From contig PAMZ01000018.1 of NCBI GenBank assembly GCA_002707495.1, positions 186,001 to 250,000 on the forward strand: a stretch of DNA of 64,000 nt. Reading direction: 5' to 3'. Shown here piece after piece: positions 15,580-24,780 of this stretch; the first letter of the stretch is position 1; the number at the start of each line of letters is the position of its first letter. The translations under genes were made by a program, and so were the position numbers. This DNA comes from Halobacteriovoraceae bacterium. Lineage in GTDB: Bacteria > Bdellovibrionota > Bacteriovoracia > Bacteriovoracales > Bacteriovoracaceae. Below the pieces are notes generated by a model. It had not been told where the DNA came from. It did no database searches and was given only the letters and a program-made list of their open reading frames with translations.

Positions 15580-15655
15580 TGGAGCTGCTCACAGGACTTG
15601 AACCTGCGACCGCCGGTTTACAAAACCGATGCTCTACCAACTGAGCTAGAGCAGC
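15580..15655 (-). tRNA. tRNA-Thr (TGT)
   Basis: A 76-base cloverleaf on the minus strand: acceptor GCTGCTC/GAGCAGC, D arm AGCTCAGTTGGTAGAGC, anticodon loop TTTGTAA giving TGT, T loop GTTCAAGTC, encoded CCA. It lies one base from tRNA-Tyr and is the first gene of the tRNA cluster; in many bacteria Thr-Tyr-Gly-Thr tRNAs precede tufB, but here no tuf gene follows. Confidence 0.95.
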
Positions 15656-15720
15656 ACGATTCACCATCCAAAGATGAGCTTATGTTTATAATCTTTTGGT
15701 GCTTTAAAGGCAAGAATTTT

Positions 15721-16485
15721 TTAGTATGGCGCAAAGCATTTTTGCATGGCCAATGCTGACGCAATAGAAACATTGAGAGACTTTATCTCACCCTGGCTCT
15801 CTAGGCTTAGCTTGTGCTGACACACTCGCATAACGGCATGACTTATACCCGTATCTTCTTTTCCTAGGACCAAAACAATAGCCTTACCTGAGTTTTTATC
15901 GATAGCTTGATCGAGATCATCACTTGCATGCTCACTAAGTGCAATTGTTAAACACTCCAGTTCATTAAGTTTTGAAATAGCTCGAGATAATTTTGAAATT
16001 TCCACGAGCTTAACGTACTCAGTAGCACCGGAAGCGATTCTGTAAAAAGAAGAAGTCAGGCCAAAAGAGTTTTTCGGCGGAACTAAAACGAAATCTATTT
16101 TAAAAAATGCAGCAGTCCTAAGAATGGCTCCCGCATTATGAACATCACTGATTTGGTCGAGAGCTAGTATTCTCGTTCCAGGCTTTACCTGTGAATAAAA
16201 CTCATTCGGGGAAAGAACATCAAGACTTGAGGTTTGTAAAAAACAATTTCCAGGAACGCGATGATACTCACGCCCCTGAGCTTTAAAAAGGACCTTAGCC
16301 TCTTCCTGGACTTTATGTGATGAGTATTGCTCGACCTTTATATCGCTTAAATCAGTCAGCTTTTTAAGCTCTGAAACAGAGTCTTCATCACCTACTAGTT
16401 TATAATGTCTGCGATTGGAATTTTTTAGAGCCGCAACAATACTGTGCATTCCAACAATGAGATCAAATTCTGTATCCGTGCCCAT
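15721..16485 (-). CDS. rlmB: SpoU/TrmH-type rRNA 2'-O-methyltransferase, RlmB-like
   Basis: A 254-residue SPOUT methyltransferase. The N-terminal part (GMHSIVAALKNSNRR, residues about 12-26) is the substrate-binding domain of RlmB-like proteins; the C-terminal knot has motif 1 LDQISDVHNAGAILRTAAFF, motif 2 IVLVLGKEDTGIS and motif 3 LNVSIASALAM. RlmB methylates G2251 of 23S rRNA using S-adenosylmethionine. A related TrmH-family target is possible, since subgroup assignment by eye is not certain. It follows proS by 3 bases on the minus strand and probably shares its transcript. Confidence 0.82.
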   Translation of the reverse strand: MGTDTEFDLIVGMHSIVAALKNSNRRHYKLVGDEDSVSELKKLTDLSDIKVEQYSSHKVQEEAKVLFKAQGREYHRVPGNCFLQTSSLDVLSPNEFYSQVKPGTRILALDQISDVHNAGAILRTAAFFKIDFVLVPPKNSFGLTSSFYRIASGATEYVKLVEISKLSRAISKLNELECLTIALSEHASDDLDQAIDKNSGKAIVLVLGKEDTGISHAVMRVCQHKLSLESQGEIKSLNVSIASALAMQKCFAPY

Positions 16486-16488
16486 ATT

Positions 16489-18219
16489 TTAGAATTTTTT
16501 CCCCAAAGAGCCGAGTGTGTTCTTCAGTTCGGAAATAAAATTCTCTTTCGTAACTTTACGAACTTCTCCAGAGTGTCGTACTTTTATTTCCAACTCTCCA
16601 CTTTTCTCATAGTCTCGCTCACCAAATAAAACTCTAACCGGCAATCCGAGTAAATCGGCGTCTTTTAACATCGCTCCAAAGCCAAGACCTCTATCGTCCA
16701 TAAGAACTTCGATTCCAAGTTCTGTCATCTCTTTATAAAGCTCGTCACAAATCTTCTGATTTTCAGGCGATTTTGCAAGGGTTGCAAAATAAACTTCATA
16801 AGGAGCTATAGGTAGTGGCCAGACAATTCCGTTCTCATCGTGATTTTGTTCTATAGCAGCTGCAAGCGTTCTAGAAACTCCAATTCCATAGCATCCCATC
16901 AAAGGAAAAACTTTTTTACCATTTTGATCCAACACTGAAGCGTTCATACTTTTTGAATATTTATCACCCAACTGAAAAATATGTCCGACTTCAATACCTT
17001 TTCTGAGTACCACAGGAGTTTTCCCATCAGGACCTAGATCTCCATCTTTGGCCAGTCTTAAATCTACTTGTCTAAAATTTTCTAAATCTCTTTTAGGGGT
17101 AAAGCCTTTGGTATGAAAATCAACTTTGTTTGCTCCAACAACATAACCTGATTCTAAATCTATCGCTTCATCAACTAGCACTGAAAAGCCTGATCGGCTA
17201 AGAGGGCTCATATAACCTACCGGTAGGTCTAACTCAGATAAGACTTCTGGTTTTGTTGGGTATATCTCTTTAGCTTTCAGAGTATTTTTTAATTTGATTT
17301 CATTTAATTCGTCGTCACCGAGAAGAAGAATTAAATAGTGAGAAAGCTTCTTTCCATAATCGGCGGTAAACATTATTGTTTTCAACGTTTGATGAACAGG
17401 TATTTTTAAAAACTTGGCGACTTCAGCACAGGTTGGAAGATTTTTTGTTTCTACTTCTTCAAGACTTGAACTCGGTGAGAACTCTAATGCACCTCGACTC
17501 GTTTTTGCAGTCTCAACATTAGCTGCATAATTTAAAGCCTTAACCTCTACGATATCATCTTCACCATTATCTGCGACAACCTGAAACTCATGAGTCTTGG
17601 CTCCGGCATCGGCCATTGCTCCACCATCAGCCTCCACGATAATAAATTCAAGATTCATCCGAGAAAAAATTGAAGCATAAGCTTGATAATAGCTCTCATA
17701 GATTTCATCCATTGAATCTTTATCAAGGTTAAACGTATATCCGTCTTTCATGATGAATTCGCGGCATCTTAGAAGACCGAAGCGAGGTCTCACTTCATCT
17801 CGATATTTAGTATTAATTTGATACAAGTTTACCGGCAGACTTTTATAAGACGTGATTGAGTTAGAAAAAATCTGAGTGATTGTTTCTTCATTAGTAGCAC
17901 TCAAACAAAAGTCAGACTCTTTACGATCTTTTAGACGAATCATTTCTGGACCCATCGTTTCCCAACGACCTGATGCTTTCCAAAGCTCAGCCGGAGTAAC
18001 AAAGCTCATAAGAACTTCTTGAGCTCCTATTTTATTGAGTTCCTCTCTAATAATAGTTTGAATTTTTTGAAGGGTCCTTACTGCAAAAGGAAGATAGGAA
18101 TAAATTCCACTGGTCGTTTTATTAATTAAGCCTGCGCGCATAAGAAGTCTGTGAGAAGCTATCTCAGCGTCTTTGGGTGTTTCCTTATAAGTTTGCCAAT
18201 AGGCTCTAGATAAACGCAT
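16489..18219 (-). CDS. proS: Prolyl-tRNA synthetase, bacterial type with editing domain
   Basis: A 576-residue class II aminoacyl-tRNA synthetase that charges tRNA-Pro. Motif 2 is seen in YRDEVRPRFGLLRCREFIMKD (around residues 138-158) and motif 3 in GCYGIGVSRTLAAAIEQ (around 440). The YbaK-like insertion that clears mischarged Ala lies between (TCAEVAKFLKIPVHQTLKTI, about 262-281), and the anticodon-binding domain ends the protein. Length fits the prokaryotic type. It starts 2 bases after the stop of the small exported protein gene upstream. Confidence 0.97.
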   Translation of the reverse strand: MRLSRAYWQTYKETPKDAEIASHRLLMRAGLINKTTSGIYSYLPFAVRTLQKIQTIIREELNKIGAQEVLMSFVTPAELWKASGRWETMGPEMIRLKDRKESDFCLSATNEETITQIFSNSITSYKSLPVNLYQINTKYRDEVRPRFGLLRCREFIMKDGYTFNLDKDSMDEIYESYYQAYASIFSRMNLEFIIVEADGGAMADAGAKTHEFQVVADNGEDDIVEVKALNYAANVETAKTSRGALEFSPSSSLEEVETKNLPTCAEVAKFLKIPVHQTLKTIMFTADYGKKLSHYLILLLGDDELNEIKLKNTLKAKEIYPTKPEVLSELDLPVGYMSPLSRSGFSVLVDEAIDLESGYVVGANKVDFHTKGFTPKRDLENFRQVDLRLAKDGDLGPDGKTPVVLRKGIEVGHIFQLGDKYSKSMNASVLDQNGKKVFPLMGCYGIGVSRTLAAAIEQNHDENGIVWPLPIAPYEVYFATLAKSPENQKICDELYKEMTELGIEVLMDDRGLGFGAMLKDADLLGLPVRVLFGERDYEKSGELEIKVRHSGEVRKVTKENFISELKNTLGSLGKKF

Positions 18220-18221
18220 GG

Positions 18222-18590
18222 CTACTCAACAAAACTTTTTGCCGAATAATCAGCACGCTCTATATAAACCTCTAAGACACAACCTCTAACCAAGTTGACA
18301 CCTACAGCTTTACCGGACACTTGAACCAATTCAAGATCTGTTTCTAAGTTTCGTGAAGGACAGTCTGTGACTTTATATTTGTGCAAATAAACTTTAAGCA
18401 TATTCAACGACTCTATCTCTATGAGTTTAAGTTCAGTTCCTCTATCAATTCTAAAGCTTCTGCTATCCAATGCAAGTGGGATCGTCATAGAGGTCGTATA
18501 ACTCGCAGAGAGAGTCTGATTCTCCCAAGATATGCTAGCAAATGCTTTAAATGAGCCCAAGAACAAGCTGAGCAAAACAATGTGCTTCAT
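18222..18590 (-). CDS. Small exported protein of unknown function
   Basis: A 122-residue protein with a clear signal peptide (MKHIVLLSLFLGSFKAFASI, cleavage after FAS about residue 18), so periplasmic or beyond. The mature part is mostly beta-strand in character and holds two cysteines (in VTDCPSRN and VRGCVLEVY) that could form a disulfide. No family is recognised. It sits upstream of proS by 2 bases and a Shine-Dalgarno (AGGAGA, 18593-18598 on the minus strand) precedes its ATG. Confidence 0.6.
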   Translation of the reverse strand: MKHIVLLSLFLGSFKAFASISWENQTLSASYTTSMTIPLALDSRSFRIDRGTELKLIEIESLNMLKVYLHKYKVTDCPSRNLETDLELVQVSGKAVGVNLVRGCVLEVYIERADYSAKSFVE

Positions 18591-18661
18591 AAGGTCTCCT
18601 TAATCGTGGAGGTTTATTACCTTATTTACGCACCTTTGAAAAGTCGCATTATAAATGAAAT

Positions 18662-19579
18662 TTAATTGGTAACAGATATAAACTGAGGCAGCCTATGTGC
18701 TTCTCTTACTTCTTGAGTTAAAGAAGAGGCTGAGACAATTTCAAAACAGCTTGGTGTGTCAAGAACCTTACGGCAAAGGACGTTATGAAGGTAATGACCA
18801 GACTTGTAAGTCGTGATTTTCCCGGCAAGCTCATAACCAAGGAGACTAACATCACCAATAGTATCCAGAATTTTATGTCTTACGAATTCATCTCTAAAAC
18901 GTAATCCGTCTTGGTTAATAACTTTATAGTCGTCCAGTACAATGGCATTATCTAGAGACCCACCCTTTGCCAGCCCCATTCTTTTAAGCATATCCACATC
19001 TCGAAGCATTCCAAATGTTCTTGCTCTAGATATCTCCTGAATATAATTCTCACAAGAGAACTCGAAAATTTCTTTTTGCGTATTAATAGTTGGGTGAGCA
19101 AAGACAATCGTTGAATCAATAATGAGATTTTTGGATGGCTCAATTCTAGCGAAAGTCCCGTTGTGTTCAACTTCAACTGGCTCAGTGATCACCATAAACT
19201 TTTTAGTTTTATTTAGGTTTTCTACTCCCGTCTCTTTTAGAACGAAAACAAAAGATGCACTTGATCCGTCCATGATAGGAACTTCTGGCCCATCCATCTC
19301 ACAATAGACATTATCAATCCCAAGACCGTAGAGAGCTGAAAGTAAATGCTCTACGGTGTGTATTGCATCTGCACCCTCACCTAATGTGGTGTTATTTCTC
19401 GTAGGTCCTACGTTTCTTGCATCTGCCTTAATAGCTTGAGCCGAAGGTATATCTGTTCGCTTAAACACAACTCCAGTGTCTGCATCTGATGGATACATTT
19501 TAAGCGTAACTTTCTTTCCAGAATGAATACCAATTCCGGTGATACTTACTTCTTTTGCAATGGTTCGCTGATAGATCAT
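18662..19579 (-). CDS. lpxC: UDP-3-O-acyl-N-acetylglucosamine deacetylase
   Basis: A 305-residue zinc enzyme that performs the committed step of lipid A synthesis in the cytoplasm. Key residues are visible: HTVEHLLSALYG (Glu/His of the active site, about residues 74-85), RHKILDTIGDVSLLG (Zn His and Asp, about 233-247) and GHYLHNVLC near the end. Length and motifs are standard, so the organism makes lipid A. It stands alone, with a 192-base gap up to ruvB. Confidence 0.97.
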   Translation of the reverse strand: MIYQRTIAKEVSITGIGIHSGKKVTLKMYPSDADTGVVFKRTDIPSAQAIKADARNVGPTRNNTTLGEGADAIHTVEHLLSALYGLGIDNVYCEMDGPEVPIMDGSSASFVFVLKETGVENLNKTKKFMVITEPVEVEHNGTFARIEPSKNLIIDSTIVFAHPTINTQKEIFEFSCENYIQEISRARTFGMLRDVDMLKRMGLAKGGSLDNAIVLDDYKVINQDGLRFRDEFVRHKILDTIGDVSLLGYELAGKITTYKSGHYLHNVLCRKVLDTPSCFEIVSASSLTQEVREAHRLPQFISVTN

Positions 19580-19771
19580 CTCAATCCACTTTATTAAGGG
19601 TTTAACTTTCCCTTTTGATCAACATTTTGCACTACGTCCTAGTATAAACTATTTTTTTTTAAAAGCACGAGTGAAAAATGTGCTTATATGGCATTATACG
19701 TCATATTGGCAACAAAATGCCTAACTATCTGTAATTACTTCACGGTCTAAAATCAAAAATTATTATTTTGG

Positions 19772-20755
19772 CTATTTTATGTGGGAAATGGCCTTATCTG
19801 ACAACACTCTCCCCCTCGGAGTTCTCAATAGAAGGCCCTCTTTGAGCAAATATGGCTCATAAACCTCCTCAATGGTCTGCTTGTCCTCTCCTAAAGTGGC
19901 TGAAAGTGCTTCAATACCAACAGGTCCATTTGAGTAATAATCGCTGATAACCTTTAAAATTTTCCTATCCATGGAATCAAGCCCCAGATTATCGATGTCC
20001 ATAAGCTTAAGAGCTTCTTGAACATCACCCTCTTGAACAGATTCATGATCATGAATCAGTGCGAAGTCTCGAACTCTTCTCAGTATTCTATTGGCAATTC
20101 TTGGAGTCCCTCTACTTCGACCAGCTACCTCCAAAAGGGCAGGTTCATCCATAGAGATTTTCATTTTTTTTGCATTGGTTTTCAAAATACTCGCAATATC
20201 TTCTGGTGAGTAAAAATCAAAATGAAGATGCGCCATAAACCTGTCTCGAAGTGGATTCGAGAGAAGACCTGACCTCGTGGTTGCTCCAATTAATGTAAAA
20301 GGAACCAGATCAATTTGCATGGTCCTAGCACTCGCTCCCTGCCCGATGAGGATATCTAGTCGAAAATCTTCCATCGCACTATAAAGAATTTCTTCAACCG
20401 AAATATGCATACGATGAATTTCATCAATAAAAAGCACATCCTTGGGATTTAAATTTGTAAGGACTGCAGCTAAGTCTCCTTTTTTCTCGATGGCTGGACC
20501 AGAAACCACATGAAGCTCACTTCCAAGCTCTTTTGCAATAATCATGGCAAGAGATGTCTTCCCAAGACCTGGAGGACCAGATAAAAGCACATGGTCCATC
20601 GCTGTCTTTCTTTTATTCGCCGACATAACCATGAGGTTAATATTATCTACGACTTTCTTTTGCCCCACATACTCTTCAAAGTTTTGTGGTCTTAGACGTT
20701 GCTCATGCTCGATTTCTTGTCCTGCAATTTCTTCGCTTAAAAATCTAGTTTCCAT
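19772..20755 (-). CDS. ruvB: Holliday junction branch-migration ATPase RuvB
   Basis: A 327-residue AAA+ motor: Walker A GPPGLGKTSLA (about residues 60-70), Walker B LFIDEIHRM, sensor 1 region IGATTRSGLLS and the arginine-finger segment NPLRDRFMAH, then the winged-helix DNA-binding domain at the C-terminus (GPVGIEALSATLGED). It forms hexamers that move Holliday junctions with RuvA. The gene follows ruvA directly on the minus strand, the order being ruvC, ruvA, ruvB. Confidence 0.97.
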   Translation of the reverse strand: METRFLSEEIAGQEIEHEQRLRPQNFEEYVGQKKVVDNINLMVMSANKRKTAMDHVLLSGPPGLGKTSLAMIIAKELGSELHVVSGPAIEKKGDLAAVLTNLNPKDVLFIDEIHRMHISVEEILYSAMEDFRLDILIGQGASARTMQIDLVPFTLIGATTRSGLLSNPLRDRFMAHLHFDFYSPEDIASILKTNAKKMKISMDEPALLEVAGRSRGTPRIANRILRRVRDFALIHDHESVQEGDVQEALKLMDIDNLGLDSMDRKILKVISDYYSNGPVGIEALSATLGEDKQTIEEVYEPYLLKEGLLLRTPRGRVLSDKAISHIK

Positions 20756-21349
20756 TTACATCTCTCTTAAAACGGATTTAATGACTTCTTGACTAGACTT
20801 CGCTCCAGCTTGAAGACTTTTTCTTATAAGTCCTGCCACTTGAGAATCTTTATAACCTAAAGAGTCTAAGGCCATGGCAGCCTCTTCAAAAAGGCTGGCA
20901 TCGACACTAGAGTCAGCTTGAGACTCCTGACCTTTAAACTCAAAACCTTGACCAAGATCTTTAATTTTATCTCTCAAAGAAAGAATGATTTGTTCTGCCA
21001 TCTTTTTCCCAATTCCTGGAGCTTTAGATAACATATTTGGACTATTCGTTGTGATGGCCATCGTTATTTCATCAAGACCTAATGTAGATAATAAAGCGTA
21101 AGCCTTCGAGGCTCCTACCTTGTTTACAGACTTTAGCATTTCAAAATACTCTCTTTGCGCAAGAGTTCGAAACCCCCATAAATTTTGATCACTGTCTGTT
21201 ATATTATGAAAAATATAAAGCTCGATTTCTGATCCTGGATTTACCATCTCATAGAAATTAACTTCATAACCTAGACCTAAACCAGTAGGCTGAACTAAAA
21301 CTTTTTTAACAGTGCTTCCCAGCACTTTACCCTTTAAATATCCAATCAT
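20756..21349 (-). CDS. ruvA: Holliday junction DNA helicase subunit RuvA
   Basis: A 197-residue protein with an N-terminal OB fold starting MIGYLKGKVL, the middle helix-hairpin-helix region (VNKVGASKAYALLSTLG and KAPGIGKKMAEQIILSL) and a C-terminal domain (AAMALDSLGYKDSQ) that contacts RuvB. It recognises four-way junctions as a tetramer. Located between ruvC and ruvB with 2-base and 0-base gaps, so one transcript. Confidence 0.96.
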   Translation of the reverse strand: MIGYLKGKVLGSTVKKVLVQPTGLGLGYEVNFYEMVNPGSEIELYIFHNITDSDQNLWGFRTLAQREYFEMLKSVNKVGASKAYALLSTLGLDEITMAITTNSPNMLSKAPGIGKKMAEQIILSLRDKIKDLGQGFEFKGQESQADSSVDASLFEEAAMALDSLGYKDSQVAGLIRKSLQAGAKSSQEVIKSVLREM

Positions 21350-21351
21350 AT

Positions 21352-21882
21352 TTATGAAACCTTATGAGCAAGCGAAGCTTTTAAACTTCCCGCTTTTCCC
21401 GACTTAGAAGGAAGACTTCCCCCAGCCAGCGCATGACACATTGCTATTGCAAGGGCATCACTTTCATCATCTGTTTTAAATTCTTTCACCCCTAAAGTCA
21501 TTGAGAGAAATTTTTGAACACCTTCTTTACTTGCATGGCCGTGCCCCACGGTTTGGGATTTTACAAGGTTAGGAGAATATTCAAAAATTTTATTTTCATA
21601 TTTTTGAAATAACTCTCCCAAAATGACGCCCCTGGTTTGGGCAAGTTTAATCAGAGCCGTAGGACTTTTTACATAAATGAGAGATTCCATGGAAACTTCA
21701 TCAGGTTGAGTTTCTTTAAGAAGTTTTTTAATTTCAGATTTAACCGTTGAAAGACGCTGCATGAAATCATCACCCTTAAAGACGATCACACCCGACCCAA
21801 TATAATGAATTTTTCTACCTTGTTTTTTTACGAGACCCCAACCAGTCTTTCTTGAACCAGGGTCAATACCCAATATAAGCAC
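21352..21882 (-). CDS. ruvC: Crossover junction endodeoxyribonuclease RuvC
   Basis: A 176-residue RNase H-fold nuclease that resolves Holliday junctions. The acidic active site is visible: D7 in LGIDPGSRKTGWG, E in SMESLIYVKS (about 66), and the DESDALAIAMCHA segment (about 138-150). First gene of ruvCAB. A short basic C-terminal extension (about residues 155-176) is somewhat longer than usual. Confidence 0.96.
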   Translation of the reverse strand: MLILGIDPGSRKTGWGLVKKQGRKIHYIGSGVIVFKGDDFMQRLSTVKSEIKKLLKETQPDEVSMESLIYVKSPTALIKLAQTRGVILGELFQKYENKIFEYSPNLVKSQTVGHGHASKEGVQKFLSMTLGVKEFKTDDESDALAIAMCHALAGGSLPSKSGKAGSLKASLAHKVS

Positions 21883-21934
21883 AGAACATTCCTTTACTCT
21901 ATTCTAACGGGGCTTACAAAGAAGGTCTAGGAGC

Positions 21935-22204
21935 TTAATAGATATCGCTGAGATTGCTTTTTACTGTTTTTTCAAGGATTTCCAAGAACTTAGTTTCATC
22001 AGAAGAGATAAGATCAACTAAAATCTTATAATGATTTACCATAAATTTCTTCTGGCCTGATTTAAATAGTTCTACCGAATGCGGGCGGCAGAGAATAATT
22101 GGTACTGCAGTTCCGACTTCGTCAAAGATAGTCGCCCTCTCCAATTCATTTTCATCGGGAGATTTTTTTCCATAATGTTTGCAAATGGTACACTCTCTTG
22201 CCAT
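21935..22204 (-). CDS. Small cysteine-containing protein of unknown function
   Basis: An 89-residue protein starting MARECTICKHYG with a CxxC near the N-terminus and CRPHS at about residue 40, together a possible metal site. The rest is helical. A longer frame upstream exists but would run antisense through the start of folD; the ATG at 22204 gives the sensible N-terminus. Function unknown. It precedes ruvC on the minus strand by 52 bases and is divergent from folD. Confidence 0.55.
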   Translation of the reverse strand: MARECTICKHYGKKSPDENELERATIFDEVGTAVPIILCRPHSVELFKSGQKKFMVNHYKILVDLISSDETKFLEILEKTVKSNLSDIY

Positions 22205-22292
22205 AGCCGGTATTATAGTCGCAAGGCAGGTTCTGGGGCAATATTTATTGAAATTTCCTGTCAAATTAAAAGAAATTAAGTTAGTTTTAAGC

Positions 22293-23150
22293 ATGCCTAA
22301 ACTATTGAAAGCAAAAGATATTATCGACGCGGAACTCCCTCGACTCACACAAAAATGCCATGAACTTGAGCAAAGAGGTTTAAAACCAAATCTTAATGTG
22401 GTTTTGGTAGGTGACAACCCAGCTAGTCACTCTTACGTCAAAAATAAAAAAAGAATGTGTGAAAAGATTGGAGCCCAATTTGTACTACATCATCTCGCCT
22501 CAGATATACCAGAAACAGAGTTTCTCAATCTTCTGGGTAAAATTAATAATGATAAAGCTGTAACTGGATGTTTTGTTCAGTTACCTATTCCTAAACATTT
22601 GCAGCATCTCGATGTCACACAGATGATCAATCCTACAAAAGATGTGGACGGTTTTCATTTAAACACTGTCTGTGACCTCTATCTTGGAAACCTAGATAAA
22701 GTCATTCCTTGTACACCCAAGGGTATTATTACCATGTTAAGGAAAAATAATATTCAAATCGAGGGTGCCGATATCGTAATCATCGGTAGATCCCACATCG
22801 TTGGTAAGCCCTTATCCCTTATCCTAGAAGGGCTTAACGCTACTGTTACCCTATGCCATTCAAGAACTAAAGATTTAAAAAAGCACACAAGAAGTGCTGA
22901 TATCGTTATTTCTGCGGTAGGAAGAGCAGAATTCTTAAATGCAGATTATTTAAAAGATGGCTCTACTGTCATAGATGTTGGTATCAACAAAACTGATAAA
23001 GGCTTAGTTGGAGATGTGGACTTCGCTTCAGCAACTGAAAAAGCAATTGCTATAACTCCAGTACCAGGTGGTGTCGGGCCTATGACGGTATTCTCTTTAA
23101 TGGAAAATTTATTAATGACCACAGAAACTATATTAAAGGAAAGATCATGA
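22293..23150 (+). CDS. folD: Bifunctional methylenetetrahydrofolate dehydrogenase/cyclohydrolase
   Basis: A 285-residue enzyme that interconverts 5,10-methylene-THF and 10-formyl-THF with NADP. Signature sequences are visible: SHSYVKNKKRMCEKIG (catalytic Lys and Tyr), GCFVQLPIPKHL, DVDGFHLNTV, PCTPKGI, VIIGRSHIVGKPLSLIL (nucleotide site) and TPVPGGVGPMTV. The ATG at 22293 is used because residues upstream of it match nothing in the family. Its stop overlaps the gcvT start (ATGA), so C1 units from glycine cleavage are made next to their user. Confidence 0.97.
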   Translation: MPKLLKAKDIIDAELPRLTQKCHELEQRGLKPNLNVVLVGDNPASHSYVKNKKRMCEKIGAQFVLHHLASDIPETEFLNLLGKINNDKAVTGCFVQLPIPKHLQHLDVTQMINPTKDVDGFHLNTVCDLYLGNLDKVIPCTPKGIITMLRKNNIQIEGADIVIIGRSHIVGKPLSLILEGLNATVTLCHSRTKDLKKHTRSADIVISAVGRAEFLNADYLKDGSTVIDVGINKTDKGLVGDVDFASATEKAIAITPVPGGVGPMTVFSLMENLLMTTETILKERS

Positions 23151-24229
23151 GCGAATTAAAACAAACCTCGCTTTATCAAAAACATTTAGAACTCAATGCA
23201 AAGATGGTCGATTTTGGTGGTTGGGAAATGCCTATTCAATATCAGAACCTCAAAGAGGAGGTCATTTCAGTCCGAGAGAGAGTTGGTGTTTTTGATGTTT
23301 CTCATATGGGTGAATTCTATGTCACTGGTCCACAAGCTTTAGATTTTGTTGATTATATTGTCACCAACGATATTCGTACTGCCGCCCCAGGTAAAGCGAT
23401 CTATTCGCCCATGCTTAATGAGCAAGGCGGGATCGTGGACGATCTTATCGTTTACAAGGTTTCTGACACCGAGCTATTTATTTGTGTAAACGCTGCAAAT
23501 ATTGAAAAGGATTTCTCTGCGATGTCGCAGTTCTCTTCGAGATTTGACTGTAAGTTCGAAAACTTAAGTCAAAACTATTCTCTTTTAGCACTGCAGGGGC
23601 CGCAAAGCTACCAAGTTCTAAAAGAGCTGCTACCTGAGATAAAAGATATTGGGTACTATTCGATTCAGATTCTTGAAAGCGAAAAGGAAGTTAAAAGCTT
23701 CATCGCGAGAACTGGCTATACTGGCGAAGACGGTTTTGAAATTTTTGGCTCACATAATTTTATAGAAAGATTGTGGTCATTGATGATGAATAAGAGTGTG
23801 CAACCATGTGGACTAGGATCACGTGATGTTCTAAGACTGGAAGCCTGCTTTTCACTATATGGAAATGAACTCAACGACGAGCTCACTCCACTCGAAACTG
23901 GCCTGAAATGGACAGTAAAGATGGCAAAAGGGGATTTCGTAGGAAAAGACGCTCTCGCCGAGAGTATACCTCGTTATCGACTCGTAAAGCTAAGTCTCGA
24001 AAAAGGTATACCAAGAGCAGGATATCCAGTAGAGGATGATAGAGGACAGCAAATTGGAGTTATTACCTCTGGGAGCATGAGCGTGTGCTTAGGAAAAGGG
24101 ATAGCGCTTGCTCGTCTAGATAAAAATCTGTATCAAGATTCTGAAAAATTAAATATAAATATAAGAAATAAGATTTATCCAGCGGTGGTAAACAAAAAAC
24201 CTTTTATTTCGGGGAGAACGAAATCATGA
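23147..24229 (+). CDS. gcvT: Aminomethyltransferase, T protein of the glycine cleavage system
   Basis: A 360-residue folate-dependent enzyme that takes the aminomethyl group from GcvH and releases ammonia and methylene-THF. Recognisable stretches: MVDFGGWEMPIQY, VGVFDVSHMGEF, YSPMLNEQGGIVDDLIVY, ARTGYTGEDGFEIF, LEACFSLYGNEL and GVITSGSMSVCLGKGIALA. The usual length and all blocks are present. It overlaps gcvH by 4 bases. No gcvP is present nearby, so the decarboxylase must be encoded elsewhere. Confidence 0.97.
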   Translation: MSELKQTSLYQKHLELNAKMVDFGGWEMPIQYQNLKEEVISVRERVGVFDVSHMGEFYVTGPQALDFVDYIVTNDIRTAAPGKAIYSPMLNEQGGIVDDLIVYKVSDTELFICVNAANIEKDFSAMSQFSSRFDCKFENLSQNYSLLALQGPQSYQVLKELLPEIKDIGYYSIQILESEKEVKSFIARTGYTGEDGFEIFGSHNFIERLWSLMMNKSVQPCGLGSRDVLRLEACFSLYGNELNDELTPLETGLKWTVKMAKGDFVGKDALAESIPRYRLVKLSLEKGIPRAGYPVEDDRGQQIGVITSGSMSVCLGKGIALARLDKNLYQDSEKLNINIRNKIYPAVVNKKPFISGRTKS

Positions 24230-24609
24230 GTAAAATTATTGACGGGTATTTGTATACTGAAGAGCACGAGTGGATTCACGTTGAGGGGGAAACAGCAACG
24301 ATAGGTATCACAGACTTTGCTCAGTCTTCTTTAGGTGACATTGTCTTTGTAGAACTTCCAGAAGAAGGAGAAGAGCTAGAAGCTGGTAATAGTTTCGGCG
24401 TCGTTGAGTCAATAAAATCTGTGAGCGACCTCTACACTCCTTTAACGGGAAAGGTAGTAGAAAAGAACTCAACAGTAGAAGAAACTCCTGAGAACTTGAA
24501 TGAAGATCCTTATGGTGGGTGGCTTATCAAAATGTCTGTTAATGATTCAAATCAGCTTGACAGTTTGATGGATTCGAACGCCTACAAAGAGTTTTGCGAA
24601 AGCCTTTAA
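24226..24609 (+). CDS. gcvH: Glycine cleavage system H protein
   Basis: A 127-residue lipoyl carrier. The lipoylation lysine is in VVESIKSVSDLYTP (about residue 64), inside the expected barrel; HEWIHVEGETATIGITDFAQ and the C-terminal YGGWLIKM also match. It needs LipB and LipA, both encoded near the right end of this window. Last gene of folD-gcvT-gcvH. Confidence 0.97.
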   Translation: MSKIIDGYLYTEEHEWIHVEGETATIGITDFAQSSLGDIVFVELPEEGEELEAGNSFGVVESIKSVSDLYTPLTGKVVEKNSTVEETPENLNEDPYGGWLIKMSVNDSNQLDSLMDSNAYKEFCESL

Positions 24610-24615
24610 GCCCTA

Positions 24616-24655
24616 GGCCAGCTCTTTTAGGGGGTTGGCCAAGTCAATATTTTTT
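24616..24655 (+). terminator. Possible terminator after gcvH
   Basis: GGCCA (24616-24620) can pair with TGGCC (24636-24640) over a 15-base loop, and a T run follows (about 24650-24657). The stem is short and the distance to the T run is long, so this is a weak candidate. Confidence 0.3.
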
Positions 24656-24780
24656 TTCCTAAATTTTCTTCTGAAAAATTATAAATTTTTCTCTTCTTTC
24701 AAAAAAGTTCTTTACTGAAAGCTAGGTTTACTTCATACTGCCTCTACTTCGAAACACACGATTGAAATTCAAAATTTAAA

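Noticed and set aside
15344..15667. Several open frames of 68-85 residues on both strands
   Set aside because: They overlap the three tRNA genes and are the usual shadow frames of tRNA sequence; the translations show no gene-like features.
22205..22417. N-terminal extension of the 89-residue minus-strand protein into the folD gene
   Set aside because: It would be antisense to the start of folD and its sequence is unlike the rest; the ATG at 22204 is a better start.
22205..23146. Glycine riboswitch upstream of folD-gcvT
   Set aside because: The gap before folD is only 88 bases and gcvT overlaps folD, leaving no room for the aptamer, and no matching motif was seen.
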